In this document: positions 1-9,377 of the stretch, in pieces | Numbering within the stretch: position 1 is the stretch's first letter | Layout: every line of letters begins with the position of its first letter | Origin: an uncultured Flavobacteriaceae bacterium | GTDB lineage: Bacteria > Bacteroidota > Bacteroidia > Flavobacteriales > Flavobacteriaceae | NCBI GenBank assembly: GCA_947503105.1 | Contig: CANNCM010000001.1 | Location: 124,001 to 188,000 of the forward strand | DNA length: 64,000 bases | Reading direction: 5' to 3' | Made by a program: the position numbers and the translations under genes | The notes under the pieces: model-generated | What the model was told of the DNA's origin: nothing | Seen by the model: only the letters and a program-made list of their open reading frames with translations | The model's database searches: none

Positions 1-3000
1 GGTAAGTTTGACCACAGGAATAAATTACTACCATTTACAAAAATTCGAAGACTACTAATCCCTAAACTTTTACAAATATTCTTAGACACATCATAAGAAA
101 GAGAAACATTTCTTAATCTTGTTAAAGAGGCATCAAAAAAGTTGTCTCTTGGGTTAATATCACCATCTGCTCGCCATGAAGGTTGAGTGTCTGTGTTGTT
201 CGGATTATTTACAGTCCAATAGTCTAAATCTTGTTCAAAAATCAAATTTGTTTGGTTGTTAAAGGTTCTATTCCCAAATCTTCTTATGGTATTTTGAGTT
301 CCATAAAACTGTACTGAGGCACTAAAATTTTTGTAGCGAGCTCCTATTGTTGCTGACCAGTTTCTCTGTGGGCGCGTCGGATAGCCAAAAGGTGCATTAT
401 CAGTAACACCATTATAGACACCATCCCCGTCAAAATCAATCAAATCATAATAACCAGGTCTAATTAAGTTTTGGTTATTAATCACAGGGGTTGACATGTA
501 AATATCATCCCAGCTGGTGTTTATAGTTCCGGGAATTGCTGAACTTGGTTGTCCAATTGGGAACCCTGCATCTCTTTGATATGAAGGCGTAAACAAGGGG
601 TCTTCTCTTTCCAACACTAAATCTACGGCTTGAGTGAAATTGAAGTCACCAAAAACATTCAGATCATCGTTTACGTTGTAACTTGCACCCAAAACAATTT
701 CATAACCTCTTACTTCTACCTTACCGCCGTTTACATCTGGAGGCGGAATTCCAAACCAGTCAGGAACACTTCGTTGTGAACCAGGGATTAGAATATCACT
801 ACGATTTTCGGCAAAGAAATCTACTTCAGCAGTAAGCAATCCTTCAAAAATGGATAGTTCAGCACCGATGTTATACTTTTCAGCTACCTCCCACTGAAGA
901 TTTGGGTTTCCAACATTTGCTTCAGTGTAGAAAATATACGGAGACTGTGAGCCACCTCCTGCGTATGAACCTGGCACCAAATAGGCAGCGCCACCATTTT
1001 CCCAGTTGGTAATATATCTCCATCTATTGCTAAAATTATCATCACCAACAAGCCCGTAAGAACCTCTAACCTTTAGATTGTCTAACCAATTTTGCTTACT
1101 CATGAAGGCCTCATTTGAAATAGTCCAGCCTGCTGCTAGAGATGGGAAGAGTTCAAAACGATATCCCGGTCCAAATTTTTCAGAACCATTGTAAGCACCA
1201 TTTATATCTAAAAAGTATCTGGAATCGTAGTTATATGTCACCCTACCAACCCAGTCTTCACGGAAGGTTGGGAACACACTCCCTCTGGCCGATTCTTGTC
1301 GCCTCATTAAAGCTAAGACTGTTAAATTATGTTTATCCGCAAAAGTGTTTTTATAATTAAATGAAAAATCATAAAGCCACTGTCGACTTCGAGTGTTGTC
1401 TTGAACAGCTGAAGCGCCCAAAGTCCATGGATATATCACAAAATCAAAATCATTTACGCCGTTTGGTGATATTGTTGTAGGATTACCATCAATATCGTAA
1501 ACCGTATAGACTACATTCTCAAGACCATCAGCACCGTTATCTACAAGACTCTGTTGGCTCGTCATATTGTTATCAAGCGAAAAACGGGCTTGAAAAGACA
1601 TTCCTTTTGTAATGAAGTCCAGATTTTGTTTTAATATTAAATCACTATTAATTTGGAAATTTGTAAAAGTATTATAGCCGGTGTTGGTTAAACTTACAAT
1701 AGGATTTGTTATACCAAAACCATCGTCTACATATTGCCCATAAGAACCGTCCGGATAAACGGGGTTATACAAATCTGGAGCAATTTCGTAAATACCATTA
1801 ACTACTGTATTCAAATTACTTGGATTTTCACGTATACCTAGATAACCTGCTAGGTTTACAGATATCTGTGTTGTATTACTGACATCAAAATCAATGTTGG
1901 TTCTGTAGTTAAATCTTTCATATTTATACTCTCCAAGATAACCTTTTCCACTATCATATTTGCTGCCATCAAATATATCATTTACGGCTTGGTAAGCTAA
2001 GCTTCCAAAATACTTCGCCTTATCACTTCCGCCACGGACTGATAAATTAAATCTAAAATCTGTAGCAAAATCCTTCAAAATTTCGTCTTCCCAATTGACG
2101 TTAGGATAAATGTAGGCTTCTTCTGGTGTTAAAGGATTACGATATTTGTCAGCGATGGCCATTGGAGTAAAATCGCCCCAAGATCCTGGCAGAACAGCTA
2201 ATTCTCTTAATATGGAACTATTGGCCTGCATTATGGCGTCATAAGAGTTTAATTTTTCTGGTAATCTAGAAACTGTTTTTACAGTAGAATTGACTGATAA
2301 TGATAATTGGGCCTTCCCTTTTTGACCACGCTTTGTGGTGATTAATATTACGCCGTTGGCTCCTTCTACACCAAAAACTGCTGTAGCAGAAGCATCTTTT
2401 AATACAGAAAGTTTCTCAATATCATTCATGTCAATATCGGTCATTGACCTCTTAACACCATCGACAAGAACAAGTGGACCACCATCACCATTCCAAGAGC
2501 TTCGACCACGAATAAAAATTTGCACATCTGATTGTCCTGGAATATTACTACCCTGAATGGTTGTTAAACCAGGGAGGTTTCCTTGTAATGCCTCTTCAAC
2601 ATTGGCTACGCCTGCTCCTCTATCCAGAAGGTCTTCTCCTTTTATCTGCGTGATAGCTCCAACTACACTTTCTTTCTTCTGAGTACCATAACCAACAATG
2701 ACTATCTCATCTAAACTTTCAATATCCTCTTTTAGAGATATATCAATTCTTGATTTATTATTAACAGCAATTTCCTCAGTATTAAATCCAATGTAGGAAA
2801 AAACTAAAATTTGATCTGCTAAAGTCAATTCAATGGAATAGTTTCCATCAAAATCTGTTGATGTCCCACGAGATGTTCCTTTTTGTATCACTGTCACACC
2901 AGGAAGGGGCATTCCATCAGCATCAGTTACAACACCCGAAACACTATTTTGAGCTTCCAAATTGATTGCTGTGAAACTGGAAAATACTATTACTAGAAAT

Positions 3001-3047
3001 AGTAAGAAACCTGAAGCAGGTATTTGTTTTTTAAGTTTTTGTTTCAT
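1..3047 (-). CDS. susC: SusC/RagA-family TonB-dependent outer-membrane receptor (C-terminus cut by window edge)
   Basis: Outer-membrane TonB-linked channel that imports oligosaccharides, normally paired with a SusD surface lipoprotein. About 1015 residues are visible. I read a Lys-rich start and hydrophobic signal peptide (MKQKLKKQIPASGFLLL), then a carboxypeptidase-regulatory-like beta domain (SGVVTDADGMPLPGVTV, about residues 33-110), then the plug with the SusC hallmark GANGVILITTKRG, then beta-barrel sequence. The frame stays open to the left edge, so the end is missing and a susD may follow outside. It lies downstream of the xylose genes on the same strand, but 184 bases separate it from the symporter gene. 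That gap holds one copy of the shared ACAGN element, so it probably has its own promoter. The substrate is inferred only from its neighbours: a xylose/uronate polysaccharide. Confidence 0.95.
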   Translation of the reverse strand, partial: MKQKLKKQIPASGFLLFLVIVFSSFTAINLEAQNSVSGVVTDADGMPLPGVTVIQKGTSRGTSTDFDGNYSIELTLADQILVFSYIGFNTEEIAVNNKSRIDISLKEDIESLDEIVIVGYGTQKKESVVGAITQIKGEDLLDRGAGVANVEEALQGNLPGLTTIQGSNIPGQSDVQIFIRGRSSWNGDGGPLVLVDGVKRSMTDIDMNDIEKLSVLKDASATAVFGVEGANGVILITTKRGQKGKAQLSLSVNSTVKTVSRLPEKLNSYDAIMQANSSILRELAVLPGSWGDFTPMAIADKYRNPLTPEEAYIYPNVNWEDEILKDFATDFRFNLSVRGGSDKAKYFGSLAYQAVNDIFDGSKYDSGKGYLGEYKYERFNYRTNIDFDVSNTTQISVNLAGYLGIRENPSNLNTVVNGIYEIAPDLYNPVYPDGSYGQYVDDGFGITNPIVSLTNTGYNTFTNFQINSDLILKQNLDFITKGMSFQARFSLDNNMTSQQSLVDNGADGLENVVYTVYDIDGNPTTISPNGVNDFDFVIYPWTLGASAVQDNTRSRQWLYDFSFNYKNTFADKHNLTVLALMRRQESARGSVFPTFREDWVGRVTYNYDSRYFLDINGAYNGSEKFGPGYRFELFPSLAAGWTISNEAFMSKQNWLDNLKVRGSYGLVGDDNFSNRWRYITNWENGGAAYLVPGSYAGGGSQSPYIFYTEANVGNPNLQWEVAEKYNIGAELSIFEGLLTAEVDFFAENRSDILIPGSQRSVPDWFGIPPPDVNGGKVEVRGYEIVLGASYNVNDDLNVFGDFNFTQAVDLVLEREDPLFTPSYQRDAGFPIGQPSSAIPGTINTSWDDIYMSTPVINNQNLIRPGYYDLIDFDGDGVYNGVTDNAPFGYPTRPQRNWSATIGARYKNFSASVQFYGTQNTIRRFGNRTFNNQTNLIFEQDLDYWTVNNPNNTDTQPSWRADGDINPRDNFFDASLTRLRNVSLSYDVSKNICKSLGISSLRIFVNGSNLFLWSNL

Positions 3048-3151
3048 GTTGAATTTAAATTTTAAAATAGTTCGTAATTTGTGTCATTACATGGCACATA
3101 TTAAATTCATAAAATTATGTTAACAATTTTATGTATAATATTGTAAGATAC

Positions 3152-3170
3152 TATCCTGCACTATACTGTG
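3152..3170 (-). promoter_or_regulatory. Shared ACAGN-repeat element, copy A (upstream of susC)
   Basis: Read in the direction of susC the site is CACAGTATAGTGCAGGATA. It resembles three other sites in front of xylB, uxaC and the uronate operon, all in the same orientation relative to their gene. It ends 104 bases before the susC start codon. The core looks like tandem five-base units (ACAGT ATAGT GCAGG). I infer an operator for a shared regulator; no regulator gene is in the window. Confidence 0.55.
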
Positions 3171-3231
3171 TTTTTTGATTTATCAGTTTTTTAAAAAAAT
3201 TCTATAATTTATTTCATATTGGCTAAACTTT

Positions 3232-4653
3232 TTATCGCCATATTTCTTCCATTTCTTCTAATGTTTTTCCTTTTGTTTCAGGAACCATTTTCCAAACAAA
3301 AACCATAGCCAGTAAAGACATGACCCCATAAATCCAATAGGCAAATCCGTGATTAAACTGCGCTGTTAAATAACTATTATCATCCATCATAGGAAAGGTA
3401 AGAGACACCAAGTAATTAGATATCCATTGCGCAGCTACGGCTACTGCCATTGCTTTACTTCTAATTTTGTTAGGAAATATCTCTGATAATAATACCCAAG
3501 TCACAGGACCCCAACTCATAGCAAAACTTGCTACATAAAGCATCATACACGCTAAAGCTAAATAGCCCGTTGCGCCAGAGTAAAACACAGTCCCTAGAGA
3601 AAACATGGCGATTGCCATGCCTAAGGCACCAATTATCATTAATGGTTTCCTTCCATTTCTATCAACTGTTCTGATTGCTATTATTGTGAATAAGAAGTTA
3701 ACGATGCCAACAATAATGGTTAACAACAAAGCCCCATCTGTACTAGGATCTATTTTTTTAAAAATTTCTGGGGCATAATATAGTACAACATTAATACCTA
3801 CAAATTGTTGAAATACTGAAATTGCTATACCAATTAACACAATACTCCAACCAAAAGACAGTATTTTGCCCGAGATTTCTTTTTGAGAAACTGAGTTTTT
3901 AATTTCATCAAAAACTCTTCGACCCTCTATTTCACCGTTTACTTTAATAAGGATATCAGTTGCTTCTTCTGATTTATGCCTGAGCATCAAAGAACGTGGT
4001 GTGTCTGGTACAAAAAATAATAACCCAAGAAACAACCCCGCAGGAACAACCTCGGATGCGAACATCCATCTCCACCCCACTTCGTTCAACCACTGATCTG
4101 AACCGCCACTACGCGAAATGAAATAGTTCACGAAATAAACGACCATAAATCCACCAACGATAGCCAATTGATTGTAAGATACGAGTCTTCCTCTAATCTT
4201 GGCAGGTGCAATTTCTGCAATGTATAAAGGAGACAGCATCGAAGCCAAGCCAACACCAATACCACCTACGATTCTGTATGTAATAAAAATTGTTGAAAAT
4301 GTATGATCCAACTCGCCTATGGGTTTAATAAGCATCTCTGGCATGGCAGATCCTAGGGCTGATATCAAGAATAGAATAGCTGATAAAATTAGACCTTTTT
4401 TTCTTCCTAGTTTTTTACTTACAATTCCACCAAAAAAACCACCAATAATACACCCTATCAGAGCACTAGCCACTAAAAATCCTTTGAACGCATTCGCAGC
4501 ACCTTCTGTTAAGCCTTTCGGTTCTACAAAAAACTGATCTAAAGCTCCTACAGTCCCTGAAATAACGCCTGTATCATATCCGAATAACAACCCTCCTAAG
4601 GTTGCTACCATTGTAAGTTTCAATAAATAACTTGATTTTGTTGATGTTTCCAT
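3232..4653 (-). CDS. xylE: Sugar/H+ symporter of the major facilitator superfamily, xylose type
   Basis: Inner-membrane proton-coupled sugar importer with 473 residues, the usual length for the sugar-porter family. The N-terminal helix carries GGLLFGYDTGVISG, the loop after helix 2 carries a GRKKG motif, the central part has the QQFVGINVVLYYAPEIF segment typical of xylose/glucose porters, and the tail has PETKGKTLEE. Twelve membrane segments are plausible by eye. It follows xylA by 26 bases on the same strand, so it is probably the last gene of the xylB-xylA-xylE unit and supplies xylose. The family is clear. Xylose as the substrate is inferred from the operon; other pentoses or hexoses are possible. 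Confidence 0.88.
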   Translation of the reverse strand: METSTKSSYLLKLTMVATLGGLLFGYDTGVISGTVGALDQFFVEPKGLTEGAANAFKGFLVASALIGCIIGGFFGGIVSKKLGRKKGLILSAILFLISALGSAMPEMLIKPIGELDHTFSTIFITYRIVGGIGVGLASMLSPLYIAEIAPAKIRGRLVSYNQLAIVGGFMVVYFVNYFISRSGGSDQWLNEVGWRWMFASEVVPAGLFLGLLFFVPDTPRSLMLRHKSEEATDILIKVNGEIEGRRVFDEIKNSVSQKEISGKILSFGWSIVLIGIAISVFQQFVGINVVLYYAPEIFKKIDPSTDGALLLTIIVGIVNFLFTIIAIRTVDRNGRKPLMIIGALGMAIAMFSLGTVFYSGATGYLALACMMLYVASFAMSWGPVTWVLLSEIFPNKIRSKAMAVAVAAQWISNYLVSLTFPMMDDNSYLTAQFNHGFAYWIYGVMSLLAMVFVWKMVPETKGKTLEEMEEIWR

Positions 4654-4679
4654 GATTTTTGAGTTGGTTAATCTGTTGA

Positions 4680-6005
4680 CTATATATATTGATTGATAAT
4701 GTTTTCAAAAAGTTCTTGTTTACCACTTTTCAATGACAACTCTCCATTGCCTTGAGCAATCTCATATAAATCTTGTAGTGATAATTTTCCGTCCTCAAAT
4801 TCTTTGCCTTTACCTGAGTCAAAAGACGAATAACGTTTGGTCCTTAACTTATCATATGGCGAAGATGCGATAATTTTGTCAGCAATAAGCAGTCCTCTTG
4901 CAAAGGTGTCGGCGCCACCAATGTGGGCATGAAAGACATCTTCCATATCTGTAGAATTTCTTCGAATTTTTGCGTCAAAATTAACCCCTCCACCTTGTAA
5001 TCCACCTGCTTTTAAAAATATCAGCATTGCTTCTGTAATTTCTTGAATATTATTGGGAAATTGATCTGTATCCCATCCGTTTTGGTAATCTCCTCTATTA
5101 GCATCAAGACTTCCTAGCATTCCGGCATTGGCAGCAACTTCGAGTTCGTGCTGAAAGGTATGTTGGGCTAATGTAGCATGGTTCACTTCAATATTCATTT
5201 TAAAATCGTTCTCCAGGCCATACTTATGCAAAAATCCAATGGCTGTGGCACAATCAAAATCGTATTGATGTTTCATGGGTTCCATTGGTTTTGGTTCAAT
5301 GAAAAAGTTGCCTTTAAAACCTTGAGAACGCGCATAATCTCTTGCCATGGATAAAAATTGCCCCATGTGATCCAACTCGCGCCCCATATCAGTATTTAAC
5401 AAGGACATATAACCTTCTCTTCCTCCCCAGAATACATAGTTTTCACCACCTAATTTGATCGTTGCATCTAACGCTAATTTTATTTGACCTCCCGCTCTCG
5501 CCACCACATCAAAATCCGGATTAGTTGAAGCACCATTCATATAACGAGGGTTGGAAAAACAATTAGCTGTTCCCCATAATAGTTTTATGCCAGATGCGTT
5601 TTGTTTTTTCTGTATGTAATCGGTAATTATTTCCAATCTTTCTTCGGATTCTGAAAATGTTTCTCCTTCTTGAATTAGATCGTAGTCATGAAAGCAAAAA
5701 TAATCAAATCCAATTTTACTTATAAATTCAAAAGCTGCATCAGCTTTATCTTTTGCGGCTTGAACTGGATCTGATGATTGATCCCATGCAAATTTTTGTG
5801 TTCCAGGACCAAACGGATCGCTTCCTTGACCACAGAACGTGTGCCAGTAGGCTACGGCAAATTTAAAATGTTCTCTCATAGTTTTTCCAGCGACGACTTG
5901 TTCTGGGTTATAATATTTGAAGGCCAATGGATTATCAGATTCTTTGCCCTCATATTTAATTTGATCGATGCCCTTGTAGTATTCTTTGTTTCCTATAATT
6001 GCCAT
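4680..6005 (-). CDS. xylA: Xylose isomerase
   Basis: Cytoplasmic enzyme converting D-xylose to D-xylulose. At 441 residues it matches the long class II xylose isomerases. Visible signatures are the metal and substrate segments VFWGGREGY and MNIEVNHATLAQHTF, and FFIEPKPMEPMKHQYDFD, which carries a metal-ligand glutamate and the catalytic-site lysine. The gene follows xylB by 11 bases and precedes the xylose symporter gene, so the three genes import and process xylose as a unit. No truncation or missing key residue is seen. Confidence 0.97.
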   Translation of the reverse strand: MAIIGNKEYYKGIDQIKYEGKESDNPLAFKYYNPEQVVAGKTMREHFKFAVAYWHTFCGQGSDPFGPGTQKFAWDQSSDPVQAAKDKADAAFEFISKIGFDYFCFHDYDLIQEGETFSESEERLEIITDYIQKKQNASGIKLLWGTANCFSNPRYMNGASTNPDFDVVARAGGQIKLALDATIKLGGENYVFWGGREGYMSLLNTDMGRELDHMGQFLSMARDYARSQGFKGNFFIEPKPMEPMKHQYDFDCATAIGFLHKYGLENDFKMNIEVNHATLAQHTFQHELEVAANAGMLGSLDANRGDYQNGWDTDQFPNNIQEITEAMLIFLKAGGLQGGGVNFDAKIRRNSTDMEDVFHAHIGGADTFARGLLIADKIIASSPYDKLRTKRYSSFDSGKGKEFEDGKLSLQDLYEIAQGNGELSLKSGKQELFENIINQYI

Positions 6006-6016
6006 TATTATTTATT

Positions 6017-7513
6017 TTAATTTTTTATTTTATGTAATATATATTTTAGCTCTTTTTTCCAGATGTTGTAAGCCTGTAAATAGGGCGCTTTCTCTTTGGA
6101 GGGTGCGACTGTCATGACGTAGTCATTATCAATAATAACTTTACCAAAAGCTTCAAAATCGCCTTGGTGTAATTTGGCTGCACGAGCAGCTCCAATTGCA
6201 CCCGTTGTGTTATAAATTTCTATATCTTCATTTATCAAAGTTGCTACTGTTTTTGCAAATATTTCTGAACGAAATAAGTTATCATTACCAGCTCTAATAA
6301 TACTTGGTTTGACACCATCGGAAGTCATAATTTCCATTCCATATACAAAGGAAAATGCTATACCTTCCAAAGCAGCTCTACATAAATGACCTTTTGCGTG
6401 GTTGTTTAAATTCATATTTACGATGTGGGTCCCTATGTCTTTATTGTTTAGCATGCGCTCTGCCCCATTACCAAAAGGTATTATACATAGACCATCTGAA
6501 CCTATGGTAATTTCTGAGGCTAGTGTATTCATCTCCTCATAAGAGTTTACTGATAAGTTGTTTAACAACCATCGATATTGGATTCCTGCGCCATTAACAC
6601 ACAGCAGCTTACCTATTCTTTTGTCAGCATCTTTTTTGTAGTTGACATGAGCAAAGTTATTAACACGAGCACTTTCTTTAATCGATAAGCTATTGGTAAT
6701 AGCATATACAACACCCGATGTACCTCCTGTGGCTGCGACCTCGCCAGGGTTAAATATATTTAGCGACAAGGCGTTATTTGGTTGATCGCCTGCTCTATAA
6801 TATATAGGCGTTCCAGCCAAGATGCCACTTTGAGATGCACCTTTTTCATCAACTAAAGATTGTACACCAAAGGTTTCAACTATTTCTGGAACTAGTGTTT
6901 TTTCAATGCCATAGTATTCTAGAAGAAAATCTGCAATACTATCATTTTCAAAATCCCAAAAGGTGCCTTCAGACAAGCCTGACACGGTAGTATTAATTGT
7001 ATTTGAAAATCTATAGGCTATGTAGTCCCCTGGAAACATAAACTTATGAATTCTTTTGTAGATATCTGGCTCATTGTCTTTAACCCATTTTAATTTTGAA
7101 GCGGTAAAATTTGCTGGTGAGTTTAATAGTTGAGATGAGCATTTATCAATACCAATGTCTTCAAACGCTTTGCTTCCTATCTCAACCGCTCTACTATCGC
7201 ACCAAATAATACTTTTACGAAGTAGATTCCCTTCTTGATCAATTAAAACAAGTCCATGCATTTGATAGGATATACCTATACCTTTAATGGCTTCTGCACT
7301 TATATTTTGCTCCTTTTTTAATCGCTTAATAGCCCTACACACATGATTCCACCACTGGCTTGGATCTTGCTCTGCCCAACCGTTTTTTATAGAAAGCATT
7401 CCCATTTCTTGTTTGGGTTCTTGGACAACGCTTACGCTTTTGCCAGATTCTACTTCCACTAAAGCTGCTTTAATAGAGGAACTTCCAATATCTAGTCCTA
7501 AGTGATAATTCAT
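6017..7513 (-). CDS. xylB: Xylulokinase (FGGY family)
   Basis: Phosphorylates D-xylulose to xylulose-5-phosphate for the pentose phosphate pathway. The protein has 498 residues, normal for the family. The N-terminus has the ATP-binding motif LGLDIGSSSIKAALVE, the first half has the substrate segment QMHGLVLI, and the second half has ATGGTSGVVYA and the ATP-binding region around GAIGAARAAKL. It is the first gene of the leftward xylB-xylA-symporter unit and starts from a 451-base divergent intergenic region. That region carries two copies of the shared ACAGN element; the copy oriented toward xylB lies 268 bases upstream, so the transcript would have a long leader. Confidence 0.96.
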   Translation of the reverse strand: MNYHLGLDIGSSSIKAALVEVESGKSVSVVQEPKQEMGMLSIKNGWAEQDPSQWWNHVCRAIKRLKKEQNISAEAIKGIGISYQMHGLVLIDQEGNLLRKSIIWCDSRAVEIGSKAFEDIGIDKCSSQLLNSPANFTASKLKWVKDNEPDIYKRIHKFMFPGDYIAYRFSNTINTTVSGLSEGTFWDFENDSIADFLLEYYGIEKTLVPEIVETFGVQSLVDEKGASQSGILAGTPIYYRAGDQPNNALSLNIFNPGEVAATGGTSGVVYAITNSLSIKESARVNNFAHVNYKKDADKRIGKLLCVNGAGIQYRWLLNNLSVNSYEEMNTLASEITIGSDGLCIIPFGNGAERMLNNKDIGTHIVNMNLNNHAKGHLCRAALEGIAFSFVYGMEIMTSDGVKPSIIRAGNDNLFRSEIFAKTVATLINEDIEIYNTTGAIGAARAAKLHQGDFEAFGKVIIDNDYVMTVAPSKEKAPYLQAYNIWKKELKYILHKIKN

Positions 7514-7781
7514 TTAGATTTAATTAATAATATTTATTGTCTGTTATACTTTTTTTTGCAATCTCCTGAATTGAAAATACTTACTTTTCGACCATAGCTC
7601 ATTGAATAGCTCCTTGGATAATTTTTTTAGATCTTGTACCATTATAAATTTCATCTTTGAGTCTCTTTTTGTCTGTAGAAATACGACCCTAGCTATAACA
7701 ATGGTACCAGCTAATCGGTTGGCTTTTGGTGTTTATTTCAACTAATTTCTAATCGAATCTACTGTTGTAAATAAAAAATCA

Positions 7782-7800
7782 TATCCTGTACTGTGCTGTG
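7782..7800 (-). promoter_or_regulatory. Shared ACAGN-repeat element, copy B (oriented toward xylB)
   Basis: Read toward xylB the site is CACAGCACAGTACAGGATA. It is the most regular of the four copies, with ACAG three times at five-base intervals followed by GATA. It matches copy A at 15 of 19 positions. The repeat period brings alternate units onto the same DNA face. Function as an operator is inferred from recurrence and orientation. Confidence 0.55.
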
Positions 7801-7871
7801 ATGTAAAGAAATTGAATTGATACATGTTAAAGGATTTCAGTTTTTTTAACACTTATGGTTAAAGCATTTTT

Positions 7872-7892
7872 CAGTATAGAACAGGACGGATA
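7872..7892 (+). promoter_or_regulatory. Shared ACAGN-repeat element, copy C (upstream of uxaC)
   Basis: The plus strand reads CAGTATAGAACAGGACGGATA, 72 bases before the uxaC start. It shares the eight bases CAGTATAG with copy A and the CAGGA core with all copies. The final GATA is displaced by extra bases. It is the most divergent copy, but it keeps the gene-ward orientation. Confidence 0.5.
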
Positions 7893-7964
7893 ATATATTT
7901 TATTACATTAATTTAGTTTTTTGATATATAACAATCTTTGGGTTAATTTAATCTGCCAAAAAAA

Positions 7965-9365
7965 ATGAACACCTTTATAAATGATGACTTTTTATTGCAA
8001 ACTGAATTTGCAAAACTACTCTATCACAAATATGCAAAATCGCTTCCAATTATAGATTATCACAACCATTTATCAGCTTATGAAATAGCTGTAAATAGAC
8101 AATTCGAAAATATTACACAGGCATGGCTTGAAGGTGATCATTACAAATGGAGAGCCATGCGAGCGTTTGGTATTAATGAAAAGTATATTACGGGTGATGC
8201 TCCAGATAAAGAAAAATTTTTAAAATGGGCAGAAGTTGTACCATATACCATTCGCAATCCATTATACCACTGGACTCATTTAGAACTAAAAAATTATTTT
8301 GGTATTGCTGAATTATTATCTCCCAAAACAGCAGAATCCATTTGGGATAGAACAGGTTTACTACTAAAACAAAAATCACATTCTACACATGGCTTACTAA
8401 AATTAATGAAGGTGGAGTCACTTTGCACAACCGACGACCCAACAGACAGTTTAGAGCACCACATCCAAATTCAAAAAGATGCCTCTAAAGTAAAAACCTT
8501 CCCGACTTTTCGACCAGACAACGCCTTTGCAGTTGAAGATGTTAAAACTTACAATGATTATCTCAGCAAACTTGAAAATAGTTCCGGCAAACAAATTCTA
8601 AATTATCAAGATCTAATTGATGCGCTACAATCTAGGGTCGATTATTTTCATAGTGTTGGTTGTCGACTAGCAGATCATGGTTTAGAGCAATTACACCACT
8701 TTAGTTCTAACGTTTTTGATATTGATACCCTTTTTACAAAAGTTAGGACTAATAAAGAACTCTCAACAAATGAAATTCAGTTTTTTAAATCTGAAACGAT
8801 TATTCGTTTAGGGAAAATGTATCATTTTAAAGGCTGGACGCAACAACTTCATTTAGGTCCAATAAGAAATAATAACAAAAGATTATTAAAAGAACTGGGG
8901 CCCGACACAGGCTTTGATTCAATTGGTGACTTTTCACAAGCAGTTGGACTGAGTAGTTTTTTAAATAAACTAGACAGCACAAATCAATTAACAAAAACCA
9001 TAGTCTATAATTTAAATCCTGCAGACAACGACGTTTTTGCCACTATGGTAGGAAACTTTAATGATGGCACTATTAGAGGAAAAGTACAATTTGGTTCTGC
9101 CTGGTGGTTTTTAGACCAAAAAGATGGCATGGAAAAGCAAATTAACACACTATCCAACCAAGGGTTATTAAGTTGCTTTGTAGGTATGCTAACGGATTCT
9201 CGTAGTTTTTTATCGTTCCCCAGACACGAGTACTTTAGAAGAATTCTTTGCAACCTTATCGGAAATGATGTTACAAATGGTGAATTACCAAATAACGAAC
9301 AACACCTTGGGAGAATTGTAAGTGATATCTGTTATTACAATGCCAAAAACTATTTCAACTTCTAA
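7965..9365 (+). CDS. uxaC: Glucuronate/galacturonate isomerase
   Basis: Uronate isomerase, converting D-glucuronate to D-fructuronate (or D-galacturonate to D-tagaturonate) in the cytoplasm. It has 466 residues, the typical length, with the amidohydrolase-fold entry motif IIDYHNHLSAYEIA, the segment HWTHLELKNYFGI, a second metal-site region GCRLADHGL, and the C-terminal LTDSRSFLSFPRHEYFRR characteristic of UxaC. It is the first gene of a rightward group with an oxidoreductase, galK and a sodium symporter. Its product would be reduced by the SDR of the facing operon and then dehydrated by UxuA, so the two operons form one pathway. Confidence 0.97.
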   Translation: MNTFINDDFLLQTEFAKLLYHKYAKSLPIIDYHNHLSAYEIAVNRQFENITQAWLEGDHYKWRAMRAFGINEKYITGDAPDKEKFLKWAEVVPYTIRNPLYHWTHLELKNYFGIAELLSPKTAESIWDRTGLLLKQKSHSTHGLLKLMKVESLCTTDDPTDSLEHHIQIQKDASKVKTFPTFRPDNAFAVEDVKTYNDYLSKLENSSGKQILNYQDLIDALQSRVDYFHSVGCRLADHGLEQLHHFSSNVFDIDTLFTKVRTNKELSTNEIQFFKSETIIRLGKMYHFKGWTQQLHLGPIRNNNKRLLKELGPDTGFDSIGDFSQAVGLSSFLNKLDSTNQLTKTIVYNLNPADNDVFATMVGNFNDGTIRGKVQFGSAWWFLDQKDGMEKQINTLSNQGLLSCFVGMLTDSRSFLSFPRHEYFRRILCNLIGNDVTNGELPNNEQHLGRIVSDICYYNAKNYFNF

Positions 9366-9377
9366 ACACTATTCAAT

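Larger units (their letters stand above)
7514..7964. other. Divergent intergenic region between xylB and uxaC
   Basis: This 451-base AT-rich stretch separates the leftward xylose genes from the rightward uronate genes. It holds two copies of the ACAGN element in opposite orientations, each pointing to its own gene. I found no convincing coding frame and no clean TTTG / TAnnTTTG promoter. A weak CTTTG lies at about 7935-7939 before uxaC. Confidence 0.6.
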
